Assembly (NCBI RefSeq): GCF_947172395.1
Contig: NC_069108.1
Span: forward strand, 3,945,501 to 4,009,500
Direction: 5' to 3'
From: Bicyclus anynana
Taxonomy: Eukaryota; Arthropoda; Insecta; Lepidoptera; Nymphalidae
Length of the DNA: 64,000 nucleotides
Shown here: positions 19,975 to 28,880 of the stretch, in pieces
How positions within the stretch are numbered: the stretch's first letter is position 1
How the letters are laid out: each line of letters begins with the position of its first letter
Made by a program: the position numbers and the translations under genes
Notes under the pieces: generated by a model
Seen by the model: the letters and a program-made list of their open reading frames with translations, nothing else
Databases searched by the model: none
Told to the model about the DNA's origin: nothing

Positions 19975-20172
19975 GACTTTGTCTGCATTGAATTCAGTTT
20001 TTCACAAATCCCGCGGGGACCATGGATTTTTCCGGGATGAAAAATAGCCTATGTATTAATCCAGAGTAAAATCTTTTAATTCCAAATTTCAGCCAAATCG
20101 CTTCAGTAGCCGCAGCGTAAAAGAGGAACAAGCATACTTACACACAAACTTCGCCTTTATTATATTAGTGTG
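19975..20172 (-). mobile_element. Helitron-like element, second family
   Basis: The reverse strand carries the consensus CAGCCAAATCGCTTCAG (reverse of GCGATTTGGCTG) and GATTTTTCCGGGATGAAAA. It matches 50898-51102. Confidence 0.55.
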
Positions 20173-20191
20173 ATTCATGTTTCTCACTGAG

Positions 20192-20345
20192 CCGTGATAG
20201 CCCAGTGGATATGACCTTCGATTCCGAAGGGTGTAGGTTCGCATCCGGTTCGGGGCGTGCACCTCCAACTTTTCAGTTGTGTGCATTTTAAGAAATTAAA
20301 TATCACGTGTCTCAACCGGTGAAGGAAAACATCGTGAGACACCCT
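20192..20345 (+). mobile_element. SINE family B, 5' half
   Basis: Head GCCGTGATAGCCCAGTGGAT and body to GAAGGAAAACATCGTGAG. It stops abruptly where an inverted copy of the same family begins. Confidence 0.8.
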
Positions 20346-20540
20346 TACATCAATAACAACCTTTATGGGCTCACTGTTAAGTCTCCTCTCAGAATGATAC
20401 GGGTTAGGCCTCCAGCACGCTGGTCATTGTGCCAATTGAATTGAAGTCACAGATATAGCGAATTGAGAAAATGCTCAGGTATGCAGGTTTCCTCACGATG
20501 TTTTTCTTCATCGTCTAAGACACGTGATATTTTACTCGAA
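20346..20540 (-). mobile_element. SINE family B, inverted partner
   Basis: GGGCTCACTGTTAAGTCTCC to GTCTAAGACACGTGATATTTT is family B reversed, directly joined to the forward half at 20345. The pair forms a head-to-head inverted arrangement. Confidence 0.75.
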
Positions 20541-20877
20541 TATTTTGTCGTGTTTTAAAAAAAACATAGTAAAATCTCTCGTATATAAGAAGCGAGACGT
20601 ATTCTATATGGATAGTTATTAATTCAATTTATCCTCTTTGATTTTTTTTTTTATCTTATGACATTATTCTTGACAATGAATATTATTGGCAGTTAGCCTA
20701 ATATTCTATTTCTGTTCTGTCAATGTTACATTGTACAAACACTACAATGTAACATTTATTTAAAAAGTTCGCTGCAATTCAATAAACTAAATTTAAATTC
20801 ACAATGTTACTTGACTTAGAAATTAAAATGAATAACAATATAACAAAAACATACTGTTTTTCCAAAACATAATCTTC

Positions 20878-23385
20878 ATGTCTCGTAACAGCCGAAGTCC
20901 CAAGCAAGATCGAGGGCACAGGCATTGCCTTGCAAGTTTAGCCATACCACAACGCTGTAATTTAAGCTCTCCAGCTAATCACTTTCGTCCACCCGCCTGT
21001 CACATTTGTCCTCCTGCACGTTTAGCTAAACTTGCTACACAACAGAGAACTTCACATCCTTGCAAAGATACACCACTCGCCTGTAAATTTCCACCGGATT
21101 GTGCGATTAAACACCCGAAGGACTCTTGCAAAGTGGACCCCTGTGAATCCAAAAATTGCAGTATTTCCAGCCGATCACCACCACCAGCTATATGTGACAA
21201 CTGTGGTTATAATTATGCTAATACAATACATGATACTTGTTTAAGACGTGACACAGTACAGGAAAAACGAAAAATTGACTCTGGAGCTTCCTCTAAAGAA
21301 AATTATTGTGACAATCCTTACTCATGTGATAAATACGAGAAAAAAAAATCAAATACTAGAGACGTTTACGACAGGTCGCCGGGGTGTCCATTTTTTAATA
21401 CTAGTCCGGCAAAAAGAAGAGTTGACAGTGGTAATGAAGTTCCAAGTTCTGAATGTGATGAAGAAGCCAACATTCAAAAGCAAAATTTAGTCAATAAAGA
21501 ATGTGTGAAAAATTGTCAAGAAAAATGTGATTTTGAAGGTGGTTTAAAAAACAGAGAATTTATTGATGATCCAGCTTATTTTACAAATGGCCAAACCAAG
21601 AATAAGATTGGGAATCGTTTGAATGACTCAGTAGTTACTACTGAGAATACTGTTGGTTTCCCGATTTCTACTGGTTACCGCGATGGAGATTTTGACAATG
21701 TTCCGAATGTGCAAAATATGAATAAGAATCAAGTTAGAGGATCAGCAGGACTTAATAACTCTCTTGGTGGACCGAATTCTGAAGGTTATAGGGAAGACAA
21801 ATCCGAAAATATATCAAAATTACCAAACATAAATAAGAATTGGAATCATGTGAGAGAGTCGCCAGGATTTGATGTCCAGAACACTGTAGGTGTACCGATT
21901 TCTGAAGGCTATTACGGTGAAGAACATGTTATTCCGAATGATCAAAACACAAGTACAAATAGGAATCATGTCAAAGAATCAGAAAACAGAGATCTTGATA
22001 ATATTCCGAACGTTCAAAACGCATGTAGGTATAGGAATCATGTGAAAGATTCAGCAGGACCGAATATACAGAACACTGTTGGCTCAACAATTTTCGGAAG
22101 TCGGCACGAAGAAGATTTTGACAATTTATCCGACGTACTCGTACCAAACAAGATTATGAATGGCTCTAATGTGAGTTATTCAGCCAGCCCTAATATTCAA
22201 CAGAACATTATTGGTTTACCAACATCTGAAAGGTTTCTTGACAATAATACGACCGTACCAAACTTAAATAGGATAGAAAATCAACTGAATGATTCTGTAA
22301 GACCAAATTTTCAGAAAAATATTGGTGTATCAACTTATGGAAAATGTTCTGAAGCATGTCCTGACAGTATTTCGAACTCAAAAAACCTGAATAGGGCTGG
22401 GAATCAACAATATTATTCAGAAGGTATTAATATTCAGAGCAATGGTCAATCGACTTCTGGAGGTTATCGCGATGAACAAGATAATGACGATATAAATTAC
22501 TTTCAAGAACCACAATCAGCACCATTAACTCTCTTAACTAACAAAGATCTCATCAGACCGATGATGTACAATGAACATACTTCATCAGATCATGACGATA
22601 GCAGTTCATGGAAAACTCTTCCTTGTTGTCATCCAGGGTATTTTCAAGAACAGTCACTTAAATTGGACTCAATGGAAAATGAGGACAACGTGCAGGCATT
22701 ACCAGGAGGTTCTAAAGATAAACAAACAGGCAGTGTAAATAAATCTACAAGGAACCACGATGCATTCGGTGTAGAATATGGATCCAAATTGCCGCCCTCA
22801 AGTATACAAAATAGTTCAAAGATTACTTTAAAAGAAGATTTATGCGAAAGATGTTGTGGATTATTTTGTAATGAAAAGCCCACATACCAACCTAACATGA
22901 TGCGACAGAATGCTGACTATAACGACCGCCAAGATTTGATGCCCGATAAAGCAAATTTCCAAGGTCAGAACCTTCAAAGAAACGAAATAAATGCAAACAA
23001 AAGTCTCAAGCGATACGTTAAAACAACTGAATCACCCAAAAGACCTCACTCGTCTCTACATCCTACAAACATGAGTTCTAAAAGTGGAAAAGTTCAATTG
23101 TCGTTAGAAGATAATCTTGTTAATAGCCAAGGTAGTGAATCTCCTGATCACGCAAATGGATCTCAACATTCAAAATCGTTGCATGCGAATACGCGACATA
23201 GTACCCAAAATTTTAACAAATCAGTTCCAGCTAATACAAAACAATATGCACAATGCTGTTCACATGGGATTGGTACAAAAGATATTGTTGAGCCAAGTTG
23301 TGGCTGCCGATACCCACCTGCATATAAACAGCTTAGTTGCACGGGAAACATTAACGGAACTTGTGCCTGCAGCCAAAACAAATGA
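20878..23385 (+). CDS. Unrecognised Cys- and Asn-rich repeat protein, 835 aa
   Basis: I do not recognise this protein. The ORF is uninterrupted from ATG 20878 to TGA 23383-23385, with no intron visible. Residues about 1-120 are Cys/Pro-rich (HICPPARL, HPCKDTPLACK, KVDPCESKNC, ICDNCGYNY). Residues about 240-545 hold about eight degenerate repeats of 38-41 residues, with a shared pattern NHVK.SAG.NIQNTVG.PISEGY followed by DFDN.PNVQN.N. A central Cys pair LCERCCGLFC lies near residue 660. The C-terminus (QCCSHGIGTKD, PSCGCRYPP, CTGNINGTCACSQNK) is again Cys-rich. No signal peptide or membrane segment is evident. The length of the open frame in AT-rich DNA argues for a real gene. Cys-rich ends with an Asn-rich centre could suit a structural or testis protein, but this is a guess. 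Confidence 0.7.
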   Translation: MSRNSRSPKQDRGHRHCLASLAIPQRCNLSSPANHFRPPACHICPPARLAKLATQQRTSHPCKDTPLACKFPPDCAIKHPKDSCKVDPCESKNCSISSRSPPPAICDNCGYNYANTIHDTCLRRDTVQEKRKIDSGASSKENYCDNPYSCDKYEKKKSNTRDVYDRSPGCPFFNTSPAKRRVDSGNEVPSSECDEEANIQKQNLVNKECVKNCQEKCDFEGGLKNREFIDDPAYFTNGQTKNKIGNRLNDSVVTTENTVGFPISTGYRDGDFDNVPNVQNMNKNQVRGSAGLNNSLGGPNSEGYREDKSENISKLPNINKNWNHVRESPGFDVQNTVGVPISEGYYGEEHVIPNDQNTSTNRNHVKESENRDLDNIPNVQNACRYRNHVKDSAGPNIQNTVGSTIFGSRHEEDFDNLSDVLVPNKIMNGSNVSYSASPNIQQNIIGLPTSERFLDNNTTVPNLNRIENQLNDSVRPNFQKNIGVSTYGKCSEACPDSISNSKNLNRAGNQQYYSEGINIQSNGQSTSGGYRDEQDNDDINYFQEPQSAPLTLLTNKDLIRPMMYNEHTSSDHDDSSSWKTLPCCHPGYFQEQSLKLDSMENEDNVQALPGGSKDKQTGSVNKSTRNHDAFGVEYGSKLPPSSIQNSSKITLKEDLCERCCGLFCNEKPTYQPNMMRQNADYNDRQDLMPDKANFQGQNLQRNEINANKSLKRYVKTTESPKRPHSSLHPTNMSSKSGKVQLSLEDNLVNSQGSESPDHANGSQHSKSLHANTRHSTQNFNKSVPANTKQYAQCCSHGIGTKDIVEPSCGCRYPPAYKQLSCTGNINGTCACSQNK

Positions 23386-24399
23386 TTATAAGGCTGGCCA
23401 TACCCGGGCAGCTCAAGCAGTGATCAACATACATGGATCGCTTTTGCAGTCGAAGTTAACAGTTTGGAGCTGCCATTGATGACTGCTCGATCATGCATCA
23501 TGGATAATGACAGGTGTAAATGTGTGACAGCTGTCGACAACTGGAGCAGTCAGTGCATTATTTATTTATTTATTTTAATTATTGCACACAAAAAAAAAGA
23601 TACAAAAATATATAATAGAAAAGTAAGATGCGCAAAGGCGGTCTTATCTTTAGCGATCTCCTCCAGACAACCTAGAATGAAATATTTAAAGAAAGGAAAG
23701 CGGATAGTGAAATATAACATACCTACGAGCATAGTATTTAAACTATTAAAGAGAATATTCTACAATTACATTAATGCGTGTGCATGTTAGCATAGTGTTT
23801 TTATTGATTCTACAAGAAGACAGAGTTCTTAACTTTAACAAAAAATACAGACCGAATTGAGAACCTCCTCCTTTTTGAAGTCGGTTAAAAAGTTCTACAA
23901 AAAAGTCCGCGATAGCAGTTAGCATATTGTCTTTAGGCGGGCTACAGACTTTCAGCTTGAATAGCCCAGTATTAAATGTACTGTTTTATCTAATCGAAAT
24001 TTCAATCAAAATCATTAGAGAAAACTGTAGGTAAAGTTAAAACTGAGGAACACTACACTCGGTTAAGGTCTTTGCGAGCTATTTACACTATACTAAAACG
24101 TAATATTGCTATTTTTTAATTTTTGTATGTGAAATGTGAAATTGTTGAAACTATTTTAGCAGGACTTTCACTGGAAGAGGTTATCATGCAACATATCTTA
24201 TCCCGAAAAATATATAGTTCCCACGGGATTTGTGAAAAACAGACTTTCAAGCGCAAGAAGCAGCGGGCGTTCGCTAGTACGAGTAAATAGTATAAATGAA
24301 ATAAAGATAAAAATTACAAGCGTTTTTCGCCTTAAATTTTAAATAAATAAATAAATAAATTTTAAATAAATAAACAAACTTTCCACATCGAGTTTCGTT
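23386..24399. other. Intergenic, no gene recognised
   Basis: AT-rich sequence after the 835-codon ORF. A Helitron-like tail (GTTCCCACGGGATTTGTGAA, GCGGGCGTTCGCTAGT) is seen at 24170-24282. Tandem AAAT units occur near 24340-24370. Confidence 0.6.
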
Positions 24400-24678
24400 A
24401 TCAAACCATATTCGGCTCACTGCTGAGCTCGAGTCTCCTCAATAGTCCACCACGCTGGCCCAATGCGGATTGGCAGACTTCACACACACAGAGAATTAAG
24501 AAAATTCTCTGGTATGCAGGTTTCCTCACGATGTTTTCCTTCACCGTTTGAGACACGTAATATTTAATTTCTTAAAATGCACACAACTGAAAAGTTGGAG
24601 GTGCAGGTTGGACCGGATTCGAACCCATACCCTCCGGAATCAGAGGCAGAGGTCATATCCACTGGGCTATCACGGTTT
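24400..24678 (-). mobile_element. SINE family B, near full length
   Basis: The reverse strand has the full order: B box GGATTCGAACCCATACCC reversed, GAAAAGTTGGAGGTGCA, and the 3' end at GGCTCACTGCTGAGCTCGAG. The head GTGATAGCCCAGTGG is at 24661-24675. Confidence 0.85.
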
Positions 24679-24724
24679 TGGCTTTAGTATATTGTAGTGA
24701 TTTTATAATTGTTTGCTTAACGCA

Positions 24725-24985
24725 CAAGGTTTGTAAAAAACCTTGCTTCTCGGGGCCTCATGGTTGTCCATGCCATTACCAAACAGCAGACTTAAGCTGA
24801 AAATTGCTTAAACTCGTTCCTAAGCCGAGGTCCGAGTCTCAGAGAAGACGCCCTTAGAGAGTCGTACCGGCCACATCTTATGCTTCTGCCTTCGGGCCTC
24901 ACCAGGCGATGCTTCTGCGTTTGCCTACAACCGCCGGTGACGCCACTGAGGTCCCATTATGGAGGCTGCGGCACATAAACTATCA
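24725..24985. repeat. Interspersed repeat shared with 57815-58085
   Basis: It shares CTTCTGCCT..GGGCCTCACCAGGCGATGCTT, GTGACGCCACTGAGG and CCCATTATGGAG with the 57.9-kb copy. It begins with a hairpin CAAGGTTTgtaaaAAACCTTG. The class is unknown; a SINE or LINE tail is possible. Confidence 0.6.
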
Positions 24986-25560
24986 AAAATAAAAAAAAAG
25001 TGAGGCATTTTAATCATAGATTTAATTTATCTGTTTTTTTTTTAATATCCTCGTAGGAACACGTAGGAACATAGAAATGATTTTTTTGTCTGTGAGTTAT
25101 AATGACACTTTTGACTTTTTCATATATTCTATGGTAAGATTTCCTATTTATGCTCTGTGGATCTGTGATTTTCATTGACTTAATTTTCATTTGGATATTA
25201 ATCTGTGGCTTTTGCTTTTTTTGACGTTTGTGGTTCGTGTTTCTGATTCGATTCGAAATTTCGAATTTCGATACGAAAATTTAAATTAAGAAGGTAGATA
25301 AATTAAAATTATTTTTTAATTAATTATATTGCATATACAAGTGTTTATTTTTTAGAAATCATATTAGATTATCTATAGACCTATAGTGCTTAGATCGCAT
25401 AATTAATCATCCAAATAAACAAAGTTTTCGATTGGATTGGAGTACCTAAATCTAATGTGCAATCATCTCTTTTTTATAGGCCAAGACACCTCAACCTCAT
25501 AGTGAAAATAAGGAAATACACGCGCAAAAGTTGTAAGAATAAACCAACACGGTTTTAACT

Positions 25561-25696
25561 ATGAGTGGACAATTACATGAAGCTCTAGAGCCAATATCAT
25601 GGCTAGCCGGCCGCTGGGTGACTAAGGACGGACGTGGACACTTTCCAAACATTGCTAACTTTCAGTACCACGAAGAGGTAGAGTTCACATGCGTTG
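25561..25696 (+). CDS. Nitrobindin-like protein, exon 1
   Basis: ATG at 25561, 45 codons plus one base, donor GTAAAC at 25697. It encodes the first beta strands with WLAGRW. An acceptor-like TTTTTTATAG at about 25471-25480 suggests the 5' UTR is spliced. Confidence 0.93.
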
Positions 25697-26999
25697 GTAA
25701 ACAATTATTTTCTTTTTTATACTGTAAATAAAACCCGTGATAGCAGTGGATATGACCTCTGCCTCCGGTCCGGGGCATGCACATTCAACTTTTCAGTTGT
25801 GTGCATTTTAAGAAATTAAATATCACGTGTCTTAAACGGTGAAGGAAAACATCCTGAGGAAACCTGCATACCAGAGAATTTTCTTAATTCTCTGCGTCAA
25901 TCTGCATTGGGCCAGCGTGATTGAATATTGACCTAACCCTTCTCATTCAGAGAGGAGACTCGAGCTCAGCAGTGAGCCGAATATGAGTTGATAACGAAAT
26001 AAAACCTCGATTTGAGTAACCATTTGAGGTCTGCAGCAAATTCATTGGATGGATCATTGGAGCTCCAAATTTATTTGAACTAATGGCCTTGTTGGATGGG
26101 AGCTCCTATGTGCTCTGCCAGTGGCATCAGTAAAGCATAGTCCTGCAAGTTGCCACCACCATTTTAAGGCCAAATTAAACCAACCACTCAATCTCGAGTT
26201 CCTGGTGCGATGCCTAGTCTATACTAATTTTATATAGGGAAAGATTCGATTGTTTGTTTGCATTGAATAGGCACTGAAACTACTAAGCCAATTAAAAAAT
26301 TCACTCACTGTTGGAAAACTACACTATCCCCTAGTGCTATAGGCATTTCATATCTGTATTCCTATGGGAACAGGAACCACACGGTTGAAACCGCGCGGCG
26401 TCTGCTAGTATGGTTATAAAATACTGGAACCTTGATTTTGTTACATCCATGAGCCTCTGTTTGCATGTTAAGCTATCGGTCTTGATCATCATCAAAAGAA
26501 AAAGAAAATTATCTTCTGATAGTCATCATCATTATCAGCCAATAGATGTCCACTGCTGGACATAGGCCTCTTGCATGGACCTCCAAGCACAACACTCGAG
26601 CCACTAGCATCCAGCAGCTCAATAACTTCTGATGGTAGTTGCTAAAAAAATTAACATTATCACCCTACATTCGCCAACCTGCATTGAAAGCAGAGAGGTG
26701 GGTTTTACCTCCATATACTCTTTCCTATATGGATGATGTTCTGGCATTGTAGTTGCATTCAATAGGCAATGATGAGGTCTCAGTTGAAGTATGCCTTGCC
26801 TAGTCCTTGACTATGCATGGTAACAGGTGTCAATAATATAAAAATTATTGTTAAAACACATGCTGGGTTTTATGTTTCTACCATTTATATAAATCCAGCT
26901 GTGCAAAGAAAAAATTTTTCAGTTTATCCATGCCATATACACTAATTTACAATAAATATTTTATTTAAATTGGCTGTGATATTAATCAGTTTCATCATC

Positions 27000-27052
<53 letters not shown>

Positions 27053-27614
27053 TATCATTATCATTATCAACCTGCTCACTGCTGAGCACGAGTCTCCTAT
27101 CGGAATGAGAGAAGTTAGGCCAATGACTTTGTGTGTTTTTGAATTTTGTGTTTGAAGCGGCTATGACACCATTGTGTTCTGTGCGCTCTATCTGCTTATT
27201 ATTCTTAAATCTTTAATAAAGTCAATAAAGTAATATAATAATTTCAAACCCACAGGTCAACCAATGTTGAACTACACCTCAACATCAAAACATCCAGAGA
27301 AAGGTACACCAATGCACCAAGAAAGAGGGTTCCTGCGAATTAAACCTGGTACAAATGACCTCGCTTTTCTTGTCAGTCATAACTTCGGCCTAAACTCCCA
27401 CGAAGAAGGGCATTGTGATCCAGAGAAGAAGGAAATTAAGTTAAAAACAGTAAATATCGCTCGGATGTCATTTGCTAAGCCACCGGTTGTAAAGAACGTT
27501 GTAAGGGAGATCAGATTGGTCTCTCCAAACAAATTGGAAGTAGTTCTATATATGGAGACAGATAGTACTCCCCTTAGCGAACATTTAAAAGCTGTTTATG
27601 ATAAAATAGAATAA
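25561..27614 (+). CDS. Nitrobindin-like haem protein (THAP4 C-terminal domain type), 2 exons, 164 aa
   Basis: Exons are 25561-25696 and 27256-27614. The donor after TGCGTTG and the acceptor CCCACAG rejoin as a split glycine codon, giving VGQPMLNYTS as in vertebrate THAP4. The N-terminus ISWLAGRWVTKDGRGHFP carries the GxW..G motif of the beta-barrel, and ERGFLRIKPGTN, IARMSFAKPP and the C-terminal SEHLKAVYDKI fit the family. The conserved His in that last block is the proximal haem ligand in human THAP4. Family members bind ferric haem and can isomerise peroxynitrite to nitrate. An in-frame TAA about 20 bases upstream fixes the ATG, so this is a stand-alone domain. The intron holds a SINE, a Helitron-like element and an ATC microsatellite. 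AATAAA overlaps the stop. Confidence 0.95.
25733..26004 (+). mobile_element. SINE family B
   Basis: Head CCCGTGATAGCAGTGGATAT, a deletion over the B box, then TCAACTTTTCAGTTGTGTGC and the 3' end GCAGTGAGCCGAATATGAG. It lies in the nitrobindin intron. Confidence 0.8.
26217..26410 (+). mobile_element. Helitron-like non-autonomous element
   Basis: Opens TCTATACTAATTTTATATAG and ends GCGGCGTCTGCTAGT. Interior related to the 738 family. Intronic. Confidence 0.6.
26525..26640 (-). mobile_element. RTE-type LINE 3' end fragment
   Basis: The plus strand reads CAGCCAATAGATGTCCACTG and GACATAGGCCTCTTGCATGG, the reverse complement of the C-terminal RTE codons (VQQWTSIG-like). Compare 43215-43475. Confidence 0.55.
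26995..27066. repeat. ATC trinucleotide microsatellite
   Basis: A (CAT)n tract with a few ATT and ACC interruptions in the nitrobindin intron. A 60-bp piece of SINE family B (GCTCACTGCTGAGCACGAG, reverse) follows at 27068-27130. Confidence 0.92.
27256..27614 (+). CDS. Nitrobindin-like protein, exon 2
   Basis: The acceptor CCCACAG ends at 27255. The exon holds 118 further codons and a TAA stop at 27612-27614. It carries the conserved QPMLNY, ERGFLRIKPG and IARMSFAKPP blocks and the haem-ligand His near the end. Confidence 0.95.
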
Positions 27615-28649
27615 AATTGTTTTACTATATTAAGTCAGTAGGGGAGCCCATGGTGCTAAACATGTATTTACTCATGCGTCACTGAGACTTGTGTGATTTG
27701 GTAGATTTGATGATAGGAAGATTAAATATTTATTATTTATTTGTCTACCCGACTGCGTAAGGAGGGTAATGTTTTTCGAGCGTATCTATGTCCATTTCTT
27801 TAGCACGCCCTACAGCCCAAACGGCTGGACGGATTTTGACATATGTCATTGAGTTCGTTAAAATTGTTGTAGTGACTTATGCTATATAATTTTCAAAATG
27901 GCGCCCGTAAATGAAAAAAAGGTGGGGGGTGGGTAAGTTTCTTTTACCTTACCATACTTACCATATAACAATATGGGTATCAAATGAAAGGTCGTAAAAA
28001 GACAATTTTAAAAATATATTTATTATATTATGTTTATACAACTATTTTAACACAAATTATCAAAAAAAGTGTACCAAATATTGGGACCATCGAAGTAAAA
28101 TTTACTAACTAGAAAGTATTCCAGTCAGGCATTGTCTGTACTTACTTATATTTAAAATAAAAGGTATGTCTTAAAGAAACTAAAAAGTTCGAAAAAAAAA
28201 TATTCTTATAAAAACAAAAAACCAGACTGCTTAATGAACTGAAAAGAGAAAAACAAGTAGGTATGACAATATCTGTATAAAGTTCTGACTAAATTCTTTG
28301 TGGTGCTGCAGGCAGGGACAAATACTTTCTTACGGGCAAAGAATGAAATACCAATGTTTGTCACCACAAAGAATTTAGTCAGAACAGTGCAGCGCAGGGT
28401 TGGTATACACAATGATAATACACAATGCTGCAATATGGGTGTTTACTGCTAATCCTAGCTGATCAAAACAGTTTAATATATAAAAATGTAATATATACAT
28501 GATGATTGATCTGCACCAGGAGCACAGGTGTCCCAAATTTGACCCATTTCGTAATTTTTCACATGTGCTAGTAATTCTTTTTTTACTTACAAAAAGTTGA
28601 TTGTTATTATAATGTTGAAAACCATAAGTGGAATAGATTAATTTCTTTC
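27615..28649. other. Intergenic with a 24-bp perfect inverted repeat
   Basis: No gene is seen. Bases 27735-27960 resemble a common lepidopteran repeat (GTCTACCCGACTGCGTAAGG, GGGGTGGGTAAGTTTC). Arms at 28282-28305 and 28362-28385 are exact inverse complements around a 56-base loop. Confidence 0.7.
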
Positions 28650-28880
28650 AATTGCGGTTCTCGGTGATATATCTAATTCGCTCATGGCGGTTCCGACTGC
28701 AGGTACGGCTGCATTGGGTTGCGCTCTTGCGACGTAGAAGGTGTCAAATCCGGGTAAGCCCGAACTGCGCCTCTTCTCGCAGCGGCCTGCGCTTGCAACG
28801 GGAGGGCGTCGCGGTGCGCTGACCGAGCGGCGGGCGTGCGTAGCTCGGTGCTTATACTTTCTTCGCGTTGTATACCCACC

